In this document: positions 1 to 9,178 of the stretch, in pieces
How positions within the stretch are numbered: the first letter of the stretch is position 1
How the letters are laid out: each line of letters starts with the position of its first letter
Assembly: GCA_030041515.1 (NCBI GenBank)
Contig: JASHNS010000081.1
Location: 186,001-250,000, forward strand
Length of the DNA stretch: 64,000 bases
From: Acidobacteriaceae bacterium
GTDB taxonomy: Bacteria; Acidobacteriota; Terriglobia; Terriglobales; Acidobacteriaceae
Direction of reading: 5' to 3'
The notes under the pieces: model-generated
What the model was told of the DNA's origin: nothing
The model's input: the letters and a program-made list of their open reading frames with translations, nothing else
Databases searched by the model: none
Program-made: the position numbers and the translations under genes

Positions 1-2
1 AG

Positions 3-179
3 GGCTTTCGCTTTGCTTCGCTCCCGAAAGTCGAACGCAATCCGGCCTACTCGCTCAACCCGAACATCGGACTCCCGAACGGCGATTCCTTCCCTGACGA
101 GTTTCTGGACGTCCGCAGGACGGCGTATCCGTATTTCGAACCCGAGCCGGTGCAGAAATTGGACAGCATTTGCCGATAG
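3..179 (+). CDS. C-terminal fragment of an unidentified protein (5' end outside window)
   Basis: An open frame runs from the window edge to a TAG at 177-179 and gives 58 residues ending in QKLDSICR. Composition is natural (Asn/Pro/Tyr/Phe rich, acidic near the end) and third positions are mostly G or C, as in the real genes here; the frame used by the downstream receptor is Arg/Ser-rich over the same bases, as expected for an out-of-phase frame. No family is recognisable from so short a tail. It explains why the receptor gene should not be extended to base 13. Confidence 0.45.
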   Translation, partial: GFRFASLPKVERNPAYSLNPNIGLPNGDSFPDEFLDVRRTAYPYFEPEPVQKLDSICR

Positions 180-270
180 CGTCGGAAAGATCGCGCGGCC
201 CCCGGAGAGTTCACAGGTGATACAGGGGACAGGCAGGATATCCGGCACAGGAATTTCAGAAACCTCTTCG

Positions 271-3200
271 ATGCAGCGCATGCGGCCACTCCTTTGGCGT
301 CATCGGGCCGCCTGGAATGGAGTCGTGAGCTGTCTGGCAGGGCTCATGATGGCGTTGCAGCTTGGCGCGCAGCTGACATCCGGGCCGTCAACGGTTTTGG
401 CGGGCACGGTTCGCACAACGTCGGGCGCGCCTGTCGTCGGTGCCACGGTGACTGTAGTTACCACAGGTGCGCACCGGAAACGACGTACGACCGTTAGCGG
501 CGGGGGCGGACACTTTACCCTGGAGCCGATTGCGCCGGGGCGATACAACGTCATCGTCCGGCTGCCGGGTCGACCGTCGACAGTTCCATCTGCCATCGAT
601 GTGGACGGGGTCTCACTCGTCCTCACTGTTTCGGACCGGGGCGCACTCGAAGTATCGATGCAACCTCAGGTTCTCGTGCCGATGGTCCTGAGTCCCAGCG
701 CGAGCGCTGCGCGCGATGCCACCGAAACAACCGGCGGCGAGAAGCTGTCGAGCCAGTCCGTCAGCGAGTTGCCGCTGAATGGGCGCGATTTCAGCACCCT
801 GCTGCTGCTGGCCGCAGGAACCATGACCGATGTCAACGGTGCGACGAATTTCACGCAGCAGTTTGCCATCAACGGGCAGCGGGGCGTGGAAGCGGCGTTC
901 GCAATGGATGGCGCCGACATCAGCGATCCCGAGATGGGAGGCACCATCTTCACCAACTTCAATGTTGACGCGATTCAGGAGCTGCAATCCAGCTCCGGGT
1001 GGATGCCGGCGGAGATTGGCCGCGGCGCCTCAGGCTTCACCAACATTGTGACGCGATCGGGCAAAAGCGGATTTCACGGGTCGTTCTTCGAGTTTGTGCG
1101 CAACTCGGTGCTCGATGCGCGCAATTACTTCGATCATCCATCGATCGCGGACCCGGGAAGAATCCCTCCCTTTCGGCGGAACGAATTTGGCTTCACCAAC
1201 GGCGGCGCGGTGATCCTGCCGCACATCTACGATGGCCGTGGCCGTACGTTCTATTTTGGCGAGTACCAGGGTTTCCGCCAGCTCCTCGGGACGACCCAGG
1301 TGCTGGCGGTACCGACGGCGGCGGAGCGGGCGGGCGAAGATGTGGTGACCTACCCGGGCGGCACGACCGACACGCTGGAAGTGCCGGTCAATCCGGAGAT
1401 TGCGGCGATTCTGGCGCGATACCCACTGCCGAACTCGCCGACAGGCGCGTACGGGGAGCGCACCTACGCAGCTCCGTCGAACGTGGACACCAACGCCGAC
1501 CAGTTTTCGATCCGTCTCGATCAAAAGATGGGCGCCAGGGGGCAGTTTTTCGGCCGGTTCACCTACGACAATCTCACGGGACCGACAACAAATCCGGACC
1601 AGACGTTGCTCAATCCCAGCTTCGGTGTGCAATATGTGGATCGGCAGCGGAACGTGGTCTTCACTTATACACGTACGGTATCGCCGCGATATCTGTGGGC
1701 GGCATCGTTCAGTGTCACTCGCTCGACGCCTTCTTTTCCCACGCCGAACCACACGGACCCGGCGCTCAAATTTGTCGACGGCCTGTATGAGCCTTACAAC
1801 TCAGCCGCAGGCTCGGTGATGTCTGCGTTTGGCAATCTTTTCCAGGGACAGTTGAACTTCACCTGGACCTCGGGCCAGCACGAGGTGAAGTGGGGCGTGG
1901 AAGCCCGGCTCAATCGGGACACCACCTATTTCGGCATCAGCCCCAATGGAGAGTATGACTTTGGTGGAGGAACGGTTTACTCCCCGGTTTTCATTCCGTC
2001 GGCCAGCGGACAGCACGATATCCAGCCGGGAAATCCATTGCCGGATACGCTGAGCAGTCTGCTTGTCGGCTACCCATATGGATACACCGTGGCGGTGGCG
2101 CCACCGTATGAATCCAATGGAGCGCATATTGGACCGGCAGCGATCAACCGGAACGACGTGAACGGATACATCGAGGACACGTGGAAGATCAACCGCACGT
2201 GGGCGCTCGATTATGGCCTGCGGTACGAGCTGTACACGCCGATCACAGAACGAGCACATCGGACTTCAAGCTCCCTGAACACGTTTCCACCGGCGGGCGT
2301 GGGGCAGGAATACGTGATCAATCCGCAACCAGGCTATCAAATGGGCTGGAATGGATGGGGGCCGCGCGTGCAGGTGGACTGGAACGCGCCGCACGACGTG
2401 CGTGTGAACGCGGGTGGCGCGATCACGGTCATCCCGCCGAATATCTGGCAGGATAATTTCCTGACCGGATCGACACCGTTCGCGGTCTACCCGCGTGTGA
2501 ATGCTTCCAGAAATGGCGAGGTCGCTTACGGCTTCACGATCACGCCCAGCGAACTGCCGCAGGTTTATACGCCGCAGGGTGTGAATATCCTGGCCAGCGG
2601 CGATTCGAAAAAGGTCCCGCCGAACACCGTCATGGATGTGAATCGTTACCAGAACGATCTGGCCGCGCTGGCTCCGGGCCATCAGCTGTCTCTGCTGAAC
2701 CTGAGCGGCGTCGACCGCCATTTCGGCGACGGTTATCTGGACACCTGGACCCTGGGACTGGAGCGGAGTTTGGGCGGCCTGACCGCCGACGCGGCGTACG
2801 TGGGAACTGCGGCCTCTCGATTGCCCATGAGTTCTTATCCGAATGCCTATCCGGGGGCAGAGCCTGGCTTCGCGCCATTTACGCAGTTTGATAATAGTGG
2901 AATGCCGATCGGAGGGTTCGGGTTCGAGACGGTCATTACGGCCACGGCGCATTCGTCCTATAACGCGCTGCAGACTTCACTCTCGGGGCAGGTTCGCCAC
3001 GGCGGTCCAGGATTGCAGGTGGGCGATACGTGGGGCAAGTCGCTGGACAATGTCAGCGGCCTCCAGGGCGGCACCGGATCTGCGGGTGCCGTGGTCGTGT
3101 TTAGCCCGCAGAATCCCTTCGATAATCACGCCGAAAAGGGACCCTCCAATTTCGACGCAACGCACGCTTTCACAGTGAGTGCGGCCCAGGATTTACACCT

Positions 3201-3759
3201 GCAGGATCTTGGACATCTGCCGTCAGGAACTCGCGTGATGACGAAGGGCTGGGAGTTGCTGAGCATCTCGACCATTGCGAGCGGATCGCCGTTCACTGTG
3301 TTTTCGGGGATTCAGCAGACGGGCTATGGAACAGGCGGCGCCGACCGGCCCGACCAGACTGGCGTACCGGACCTTTCCACCGCCCACAGCGCCACGCGAC
3401 CCAGGGACGACTACTTCGGCCGCGGCGCCAGCAACGGCAGCTTTTTCTCCATTCCCATCGGGATAGCGGGAGGCTCCGGGCCGAACACTGGACGCTTCGG
3501 GACACTCGGCCGCAATACGTTTCGGGGGCCGGCGTACTACGACTTCGATTACGCGCTGATCAAAACGACGCCGATCGGCCGCCGGGCAACCGGGCTGGAG
3601 CGCGCCGATGTTCAGTTCCGTGGCGAGTTTTTCAATCTGTTCAACATCGTGAATATGGGACTTCCAGCGAACACGATCGAAGGATCAGGATTTGGCCTGA
3701 TCAGCAGGACAGCAGGAACGTCGCGGCAGATTCAGCTATCACTCAAACTGATCTATTGA
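271..3759 (+). CDS. TonB-dependent receptor, Oar-like, with carboxypeptidase-regulatory domain
   Basis: About 1162 residues. The start at 271 (or 280) gives a basic N-terminus and a hydrophobic signal segment (residues about 15-35) ending LGAQ; the longer frame to base 13 overlaps another gene tail and looks non-coding. A CarboxypepD_reg domain (TVLAGTVRTTSGAPVVGATV onward) is followed by a plug domain with SELPLNGRDFSTLL and a Gly-rich region with FTNIVTRSGKSGFHGSFFEF, then a large beta-barrel ending IQLSLKLIY with an aromatic terminus. This architecture is typical of Oar-type outer-membrane receptors, greatly expanded in Acidobacteria. Substrate is unknown; glycan or oligomer uptake is a common guess for the family. 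No good Shine-Dalgarno is visible, so the exact start is uncertain. Confidence 0.88.
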   Translation: MQRMRPLLWRHRAAWNGVVSCLAGLMMALQLGAQLTSGPSTVLAGTVRTTSGAPVVGATVTVVTTGAHRKRRTTVSGGGGHFTLEPIAPGRYNVIVRLPGRPSTVPSAIDVDGVSLVLTVSDRGALEVSMQPQVLVPMVLSPSASAARDATETTGGEKLSSQSVSELPLNGRDFSTLLLLAAGTMTDVNGATNFTQQFAINGQRGVEAAFAMDGADISDPEMGGTIFTNFNVDAIQELQSSSGWMPAEIGRGASGFTNIVTRSGKSGFHGSFFEFVRNSVLDARNYFDHPSIADPGRIPPFRRNEFGFTNGGAVILPHIYDGRGRTFYFGEYQGFRQLLGTTQVLAVPTAAERAGEDVVTYPGGTTDTLEVPVNPEIAAILARYPLPNSPTGAYGERTYAAPSNVDTNADQFSIRLDQKMGARGQFFGRFTYDNLTGPTTNPDQTLLNPSFGVQYVDRQRNVVFTYTRTVSPRYLWAASFSVTRSTPSFPTPNHTDPALKFVDGLYEPYNSAAGSVMSAFGNLFQGQLNFTWTSGQHEVKWGVEARLNRDTTYFGISPNGEYDFGGGTVYSPVFIPSASGQHDIQPGNPLPDTLSSLLVGYPYGYTVAVAPPYESNGAHIGPAAINRNDVNGYIEDTWKINRTWALDYGLRYELYTPITERAHRTSSSLNTFPPAGVGQEYVINPQPGYQMGWNGWGPRVQVDWNAPHDVRVNAGGAITVIPPNIWQDNFLTGSTPFAVYPRVNASRNGEVAYGFTITPSELPQVYTPQGVNILASGDSKKVPPNTVMDVNRYQNDLAALAPGHQLSLLNLSGVDRHFGDGYLDTWTLGLERSLGGLTADAAYVGTAASRLPMSSYPNAYPGAEPGFAPFTQFDNSGMPIGGFGFETVITATAHSSYNALQTSLSGQVRHGGPGLQVGDTWGKSLDNVSGLQGGTGSAGAVVVFSPQNPFDNHAEKGPSNFDATHAFTVSAAQDLHLQDLGHLPSGTRVMTKGWELLSISTIASGSPFTVFSGIQQTGYGTGGADRPDQTGVPDLSTAHSATRPRDDYFGRGASNGSFFSIPIGIAGGSGPNTGRFGTLGRNTFRGPAYYDFDYALIKTTPIGRRATGLERADVQFRGEFFNLFNIVNMGLPANTIEGSGFGLISRTAGTSRQIQLSLKLIY

Positions 3760-3897
3760 CGGTGCCGGAAATGGCGCCGAACGAGAAGGCCGAGCAAGAG
3801 TCCTGAATACTGGGAAGCTGGTCCGTTGAAGAACTCCGGTCGACCTGATCGGGACCGAGCCGGTGAACTCATCCATGCCATGTCTGGCATCCTGAAT

Positions 3898-5697
3898 TCA
3901 CTTAGTCGCGGAGGAGGGGCGCTCCGCTTGCCCGCGATGAGCCGTACCCTGGTGCACCTTTAGCAAACGCGGCATCGTCAGCAGCGTCACAGCGTAGGCG
4001 AAGATCGACGCTGCGGTGAAAGCCAGATGCCCGTGGCGCAAATCCTCAAAGAGCAGCTTGGCCGCCAAACATACGACCGACGTCCAGGCCAGCCAGACGA
4101 GTTCGCGGCGGTGCCGGCGCGATCCGCTCCAGGCCAGCAGCAGCGCCAGTGCGCAGCCGGTGAGGGTGCGGAGCAAGGCGAGGTGTTCCGCGCCAGGAGA
4201 TGATCCCACCGTTACGCGTACCAGTCCCCACACCAGCAGCGCCGCGCCTGCTCCCAGAGAGAGAGCGGCGCTGAGCAGGCGCAGGGCGCGCGCGCTCCAC
4301 GTTGCATCCGATGTACGCGCCACGGCGGAGTAGCAGGCGATCGCAGAAGCAGAGACGATGAAGAGTCCCAGCGACGGCTCCTCGGGAAAGCGCCATGCCA
4401 AAGCCCGCGCCGCCCACGCAAGCAATCCGGAAGCAAAGGCCGCAGCAAACAGGCAGGCAAGGCCGTGGAACTGCAGCGTGCGACGAGCGGTGCGTACCCC
4501 CGAGAGCGTGGCGGCCACGGCCAGCGAGCAAAGCACAGGGGCCAGCCAGGTTCCAGCCAGGCCAAGCCAGCATCCGGACAGCAGGAGCGCCAGGCTGCCG
4601 GTGGCATAGACGTGGAAATTGCGCGGAGAGGGAGCGCGGTCGAACCCCGAGAAGGCAATCGTGTATCCAGCGGCTGCGGCAGCGAGACAAATGAGCCCCA
4701 CCACCCGGGCGCCGGGCCCCGACCACAGCGCGATCATGGCCCATACCGTCAACAGAAAGGCAACCAGGGTCTGGGATGTCTCGAAAAAGGAGATGCGGCG
4801 GCCCAGAATCAGCGTCTGGGTGCTGGCGCTGCCAGCGGAAATCAGCAGTAAAAGCGGCGCAAAGGCGAGCAGGAGGCCCGCTGCGACGTGTGGGTACTCC
4901 ATGCGCGAAGCGGCGGGGCTGGAGTAGATCCAGATCAGCGCGAAGATGGCAAAGTCAGCCGCCGCCGCCACCAGCGGCCGGACGCGCAGCGTTCGATGCC
5001 GCGCTGCCGCCACTTCGCCGACGGTCGCAATCAGCAGCAGCGCGATCAGGAACGGCGGGAAGTGGCGCGTGGAGATGGCGAGGGCCACAGATGCGACGCT
5101 GGCTGCAGCCTCGGTCACCCAGGCTACTTCAGCAAAGTGATGCTTCCAGGCGAGCGCCGACGCCGCGACAACCCAGGCAGCGAACACGCCGGCTGCCAGC
5201 GACGAAGACAAGTCAGTAAAGCGGAGCGTCAGTTCCCAGAGCATCGGTAGCAGGATGATGGCCGACGTTGCAGCCCACGCCAGGCTGGGCAGTCTGGTCC
5301 TGGCCCGGGTTGCGGGCACGAGCCACAGGAAGGCGTAGATCAAGCCCAGCGCCACGAGCGGCGTGCGCGGCAGCGTTGTCGATTCCGCGAGCGCCCGCAA
5401 CATATACGCCCCGGCAATCCCCAGCATGGCCTTGCCCAAAATCGAGAAAACTCCGCCCTCACGGGGCATGGCCAGCGCTGCCATACCGGGCGGCGGGGCC
5501 GTAAGTGCGGCAGGCCCCCACGACGTCGTCCGCCCCGGCTGTCTCTGTTCCAGCGCGGATACACGCTCCTCCAGCAAACGCACGCTGATCGTCAGCCGCT
5601 CCAGCCCGGCTGCCAGTGTCTCCTGCTGCCCTGCGGCCTGCGTGTTCGGAGTGATCTGCATCTCGCGCTTTCTGTCGGAGAGGTGGTCGTCCATCAT
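3898..5697 (-). CDS. multi-spanning membrane protein, DUF2339-like
   Basis: 599 residues. A short cytoplasmic N-terminus with a probable coiled coil (LAAGLERLTISVRLLEERVS, about residues 28-47) is followed by more than twelve hydrophobic segments to near the C-terminus. The pattern of N-terminal coiled coil plus many short membrane spans resembles DUF2339-type predicted membrane proteins, but I am not certain of the family. It is the last gene of the minus-strand cytochrome/ferredoxin/NrfD run, 18 bp after the NrfD gene, so it is probably co-transcribed; whether it belongs to the redox complex is unknown. No metal- or heme-binding motif is obvious. Confidence 0.75.
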   Translation of the reverse strand: MMDDHLSDRKREMQITPNTQAAGQQETLAAGLERLTISVRLLEERVSALEQRQPGRTTSWGPAALTAPPPGMAALAMPREGGVFSILGKAMLGIAGAYMLRALAESTTLPRTPLVALGLIYAFLWLVPATRARTRLPSLAWAATSAIILLPMLWELTLRFTDLSSSLAAGVFAAWVVAASALAWKHHFAEVAWVTEAAASVASVALAISTRHFPPFLIALLLIATVGEVAAARHRTLRVRPLVAAAADFAIFALIWIYSSPAASRMEYPHVAAGLLLAFAPLLLLISAGSASTQTLILGRRISFFETSQTLVAFLLTVWAMIALWSGPGARVVGLICLAAAAAGYTIAFSGFDRAPSPRNFHVYATGSLALLLSGCWLGLAGTWLAPVLCSLAVAATLSGVRTARRTLQFHGLACLFAAAFASGLLAWAARALAWRFPEEPSLGLFIVSASAIACYSAVARTSDATWSARALRLLSAALSLGAGAALLVWGLVRVTVGSSPGAEHLALLRTLTGCALALLLAWSGSRRHRRELVWLAWTSVVCLAAKLLFEDLRHGHLAFTAASIFAYAVTLLTMPRLLKVHQGTAHRGQAERPSSATK

Positions 5698-5715
5698 CCT
5701 CGCCGCCTCTCTGGG

Positions 5716-6903
5716 CTAGTGCGCAGGCGCGCTGGCGGCAGCAGCCTCCTGGCGCTTTTGGGGCCAGGGCGGCAGCAGCTTCACCAGCGCCGCGAGAATG
5801 AACAGCGGCAGGATGATCAATGCGATCGACACCAGCAACCCCTCGCGCGTCGCCAGTCCCATTTTGTAGGTCGTATATCCCAGAAAGCTCTTCGAGAAGA
5901 GTTGGCCGCCGATTACCACGTTCCAGCGCATGGCCAGGACTCCGATGAGCGTCAGCGAACCGGATATCGCATAGATCCGCTTGCGCACCGCTGAGGAGAG
6001 CCTGGTTACCTGCACCAGACCCACGAGGACGATGGGCACGAGCGTGCCGATACAGATCTGCAGCACGACCTGGGAGGACCACAACTTCGTGTGCACCATG
6101 AAGTCGAGGCTGCGGAAGGACTCATCGGCCTCGTAAATGCGGTGGATCAGGTCCAGCATCTCCAGGCTGAAGTCGATGATGAAGATGTAGAGCATGTATT
6201 GCGCGATGGTGTCGACGCAGCGCATGTCAATCGGCTCGCGGCGCAGGCGCATCATCGCCATGTAGAGCAGCAGGACCGCGGCAATGCCGGAAACCATGGC
6301 CGAGAAGATGAAAACCACCGGCATCAGCGGCGACGACCACCAGGGGTTGGCCTTGATGGAGCCGAAGATGAACCCCACATAGCCGTGCAGCAGGATCGCC
6401 GAGGGGACACCGATGAGGGTGATGAACCAGCCGACGCGCTCGTCGATGTGCAGAGCCCGCTCGCTCACGTTGGCCGATCCCAGGGTGAGGACGCGGTACA
6501 GCAGGCGACGCCAGCCGCGTGTCGTTTGCGACATCATCACGATGTCCCCGCGGTAATCCAGCCAGATCTCAACCGTCAGCACCGCCATCAGGTACCACAG
6601 GTAGACGAAGCCGAACATGGCCATGGCTGATGTGCGGTGCGGCGTCAGGTACATTTCGAAGGACCGCTCGGGATGCCCCAGGTGCAATTGAAGGGGCATC
6701 GGCGCGACGATCAGGAAGGCAAGCGCGGTCAGCAGCGCGAGACGGTACGTAGGTCCGACTGCCTCGACGCGGAAGACGCGGACGAGCGAGGCCAGGATGA
6801 AGGCGCCCGCCACCAGTCCGGTGATGTAGGGATAGAGAACGATGAGCACGCTCCAGTAGAGCGAAACCTCGTTCGGATACATGAAACCTTCAACGCCGGG
6901 CAT
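5716..6903 (-). CDS. NrfD/PsrC-type quinol-interacting membrane subunit
   Basis: 395 residues with about ten hydrophobic segments. N-terminal WSVLIVLYPYITGLVAGAF and LQLHLGHPERSFEMYLTPH match the NrfD/polysulfide-reductase membrane-subunit signature, where a conserved His/Pro/Glu region lies near the quinone site. Such subunits exchange electrons between menaquinone or ubiquinone and a periplasmic ferredoxin-like subunit. The ferredoxin gene lies immediately upstream (18 bp) and a tetraheme cytochrome before that, so the three probably form one quinol:cytochrome module. A strong ribosome site (AAAGGAG) lies 5 bases before this ATG. No molybdopterin catalytic subunit is encoded nearby. Confidence 0.88.
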   Translation of the reverse strand: MPGVEGFMYPNEVSLYWSVLIVLYPYITGLVAGAFILASLVRVFRVEAVGPTYRLALLTALAFLIVAPMPLQLHLGHPERSFEMYLTPHRTSAMAMFGFVYLWYLMAVLTVEIWLDYRGDIVMMSQTTRGWRRLLYRVLTLGSANVSERALHIDERVGWFITLIGVPSAILLHGYVGFIFGSIKANPWWSSPLMPVVFIFSAMVSGIAAVLLLYMAMMRLRREPIDMRCVDTIAQYMLYIFIIDFSLEMLDLIHRIYEADESFRSLDFMVHTKLWSSQVVLQICIGTLVPIVLVGLVQVTRLSSAVRKRIYAISGSLTLIGVLAMRWNVVIGGQLFSKSFLGYTTYKMGLATREGLLVSIALIILPLFILAALVKLLPPWPQKRQEAAAASAPAH

Positions 6904-6921
6904 CTTTGCTCCTTTCCGCCG

Positions 6922-7656
6922 CTACCGGACCGATCCGTCCAGGGCGTTATAGAAGACCTTGGCGCCGGTGGCCATCTGCGGCTTCAGCACCTGCACGGTG
7001 TGCGTCTTCAGGAACGCATGAATCGGATCTTTGGGATTCTTCAGGTCGGCCAATTGTCGAGCACCGGTGGGGCATGCTTCGCAGCAGGCCGTCGTCAGGC
7101 CTTTGGTGATGCGGTGGTAGCAGAGCGTGCATTTGTCCGCGACGCGCTTCTGCGGATGGATATAGCGGCAGCCATAGGGGCAGGCTTGCACGCAGTAGGC
7201 GCAGCCCATGCAATAAGTCTGATCCACGAGCACGACGCCGTCGGGGCTGATGAACGTTGCGCCTACCGGGCAAACCTGTGTGCAGGGCGAGTCCGCGCAG
7301 TGGTTGCATAGTTTCGGTACAAAGAAGTATTTGCCGTTGGAGTCCTCGGCAACCGAAGGAAAGCCCTCCTTGCCGCCATCCGGCGAGATGACCTCGGGAT
7401 TGGCCAAGTTCCAGTCTTCGACGTGGTAGCGTTCGACCCAGGTGCGGAAGAAGCCATCGGGCACGTCGTTCTCTGCCTGGCAGGCGCGCACGCAGTTGCC
7501 ACACCCAATGCACTTCGGGATGTCGATCAGCATGCCCCACCAGTGGTCGGTCTTCTTGTAGTTGGGAGCCTCTTCCGGTGTTCCGGCCAGCACGGATTCC
7601 CACGCGACGGCTGCTGCGGGAAGCAGGATCAACAGATGGCGGCGGGTAATGTTCAT
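6922..7656 (-). CDS. periplasmic four-cluster 4Fe-4S ferredoxin subunit (DmsB/NrfC/HybA-like), Tat signal
   Basis: 244 residues. The N-terminus MNITRRHLLILLPAAAVAW carries a twin-arginine export signal, as expected for a cofactor-loaded periplasmic protein. Four cysteine groups follow: CIGCGNCVRAC, CNHCADSPCTQVCPVGA, CMGCAYCVQACPYGC and CTLC with a later CCEACPTGA, the arrangement of proteins that carry four [4Fe-4S] clusters and pass electrons between a membrane NrfD subunit and a partner. Its ATG overlaps the stop of the upstream cytochrome gene by 4 bp, so translation is likely coupled. Here the only visible partner on the acceptor side is the tetraheme cytochrome. Confidence 0.93.
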   Translation of the reverse strand: MNITRRHLLILLPAAAVAWESVLAGTPEEAPNYKKTDHWWGMLIDIPKCIGCGNCVRACQAENDVPDGFFRTWVERYHVEDWNLANPEVISPDGGKEGFPSVAEDSNGKYFFVPKLCNHCADSPCTQVCPVGATFISPDGVVLVDQTYCMGCAYCVQACPYGCRYIHPQKRVADKCTLCYHRITKGLTTACCEACPTGARQLADLKNPKDPIHAFLKTHTVQVLKPQMATGAKVFYNALDGSVR

Positions 7657-8138
7657 TTCGCGCCTCCCGAGGCGGCTGAAGCCGGCCCGATTGCGGGGCT
7701 GTGCGGCTGATGGCAGGTGTTGCAGGGCACGCCATCGGCGTGCTGATCCGCGTCCACCTGCGGAAAGTCCTTCGGCCGCGCCGCGCTCGCGGCATGGCAG
7801 CGCACGCAGAGCGTCGCCACGTCGGGCTTGCCTGGATCGATACTGGGATCGGCGGCGTGCTTCGCCAGCGGACCGTGGCAGGCCTCGCAGTTCACGTGCG
7901 CGTGCATGCCGGAAGCTTTAGTCCGGGCCACGTCGCTGTGACAGGCTTCGCAGGTCTGGTGGCCGGCGAAGTGCAGCGGCTTCGCGGCGATCTCCGCAAT
8001 GGCCGCGCCTCGGTAGTGTCCGTATTGGCCAAAGCTGTGCGGGACCACCACGGCCCGGACCACCAGAAAAAGCAGCGTTCCGGCCAGGTAGACTCCGGCC
8101 AGCCGAAAAAGATGTCCCGCATCCCTGAAGATGCTCAT
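7653..8138 (-). CDS. membrane-anchored tetraheme cytochrome c
   Basis: 161 residues. A hydrophobic N-terminal segment (VYLAGTLLFLVVRAVVV, about 15-31) is followed by four CxxCH heme-attachment motifs: CEACH, CEACH, CVRCH and CNTCH, with extra histidines available as distal ligands. It is the first gene of the redox operon, preceded by AAGGA 8 bp before the ATG. Together with the next two genes it gives the order cytochrome, ferredoxin, NrfD, which resembles the CbcSTU (Cbc4) menaquinol oxidoreductase of Geobacter in gene content. Electrons would flow from quinol through the Fe-S protein to the hemes, or the reverse; the direction is not shown by the sequence. Confidence 0.9.
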   Translation of the reverse strand: MSIFRDAGHLFRLAGVYLAGTLLFLVVRAVVVPHSFGQYGHYRGAAIAEIAAKPLHFAGHQTCEACHSDVARTKASGMHAHVNCEACHGPLAKHAADPSIDPGKPDVATLCVRCHAASAARPKDFPQVDADQHADGVPCNTCHQPHSPAIGPASAASGGAK

Positions 8139-8446
8139 GAGGCCGTTCCTTGAGGAAACGCCGCGGGCACCGCAGCAGAATCAATTCGATCGGGCGTTCA
8201 CCTGGAACTCTATTCAGAGGAAGGGAGGGGACAGTTGTATGTGCTGGCCATCACATTCTTTGGTAATCGCCCGTTATTCCTATCGCTGGTGATTACGTTG
8301 AAAGCGCCAGCCTGCTGCTGTCTCTGCTGATGGAATACGGAACCGATCACCCGCAAATTCCACGCTGCATAGTGCTGGATCGTGGTATCACAGGAGCACT
8401 GCGATGATCTCGGCGCAGGAAAGTTCACTCTTTGGCGCGGCTTGGC
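8139..8446. other. intergenic region, no gene seen
   Basis: About 308 bases between the cytochrome operon start and the end of the Sel1-repeat gene, both on the minus strand. It should hold the promoter of the redox operon and any terminator of the Sel1 gene, but I find neither a convincing -35/-10 pair nor a strong hairpin with a T run. Confidence 0.5.
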
Positions 8447-9130
8447 CTACTGCTCCTCGAGTGCCTTCAGCGATTGCTCGGCCAGAGGGTTACCGTGATC
8501 CCATGAACGGTGATACCAATAAATGGCCTGGTCCTTGTTTGCGGCGACTCCGTAGCCGTGCTCGTAGAAGGAGCCCAGCTTGAATTCGGCCTCCGGGCGA
8601 TGTTGCGCCGCAGCCAGCCTGTACCACTTCATGGCCGCATCATAATCTTTTGGAACTCCCTGCCCATCTTCGTACATCTCGCCCAGACGGTACTGTGCCT
8701 CAGGACGGCCCTGCTCTCCTGCTTTCTGATACCAGCGGGCAGCCTCGGTGTAGTTCTGAGGCACGCCCCGGCCCTGATCGTACATGACTCCGAGACGGTA
8801 CTGGGCGTCTCTGTAACCCTGCTGCGCGGCCAGGGTGTACCATTTCACGGCCTCGGCAGGATTCTGAGGAGTGATGCCGACATCGAGCATTCCCCCCAGG
8901 CGGTACTCGCCTTCCGGATAGCCCTGATTCGCAGCCATGCGCAGCCATTTCATGGCCTCGCGAATATTTCTCGGATACTCCAGAGCGTAGGACATGCCGA
9001 CCTTCACCTGTGCCGCCGGGTCGCCCGCCACAGCTTTCTGCTTGAGTGCCGCCAAGCCGCTCTGGTCGGTCGCAGCCCACAGCGGTAGCCCGCATGTCAA
9101 CAAAGCCAGCACTGCGATTGTCCGTTTCAT
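8447..9130 (-). CDS. exported Sel1-repeat (SLR) protein
   Basis: 227 residues. An N-terminal signal peptide (MKRTIAVLALLTCGLPLWAA) precedes five Sel1-like repeats of about 36 residues, recognisable by units such as AQYRLGVMYDQGRGVPQNY followed by AxxWYxxAAxQG. These alpha/alpha solenoids mediate protein-protein contacts, often in envelope or signalling pathways. A strong ribosome site (GGAAGG) precedes the ATG. It lies 48 bp downstream of the large Ig-repeat gene on the same strand and may be co-transcribed with it. The binding partner is unknown. Confidence 0.9.
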   Translation of the reverse strand: MKRTIAVLALLTCGLPLWAATDQSGLAALKQKAVAGDPAAQVKVGMSYALEYPRNIREAMKWLRMAANQGYPEGEYRLGGMLDVGITPQNPAEAVKWYTLAAQQGYRDAQYRLGVMYDQGRGVPQNYTEAARWYQKAGEQGRPEAQYRLGEMYEDGQGVPKDYDAAMKWYRLAAAQHRPEAEFKLGSFYEHGYGVAANKDQAIYWYHRSWDHGNPLAEQSLKALEEQ

Positions 9131-9178
9131 CGTCTTCCTTCCTTTGTTCGGTTGTTCTTCTCGCGGTGTGCCACTTCC

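Noticed and set aside
13-270. N-terminal extension of the TonB-dependent receptor
   Set aside because: The first 86 codons are Arg/Ser-rich, precede the real signal peptide and overlap another frame with better coding character (3-179).
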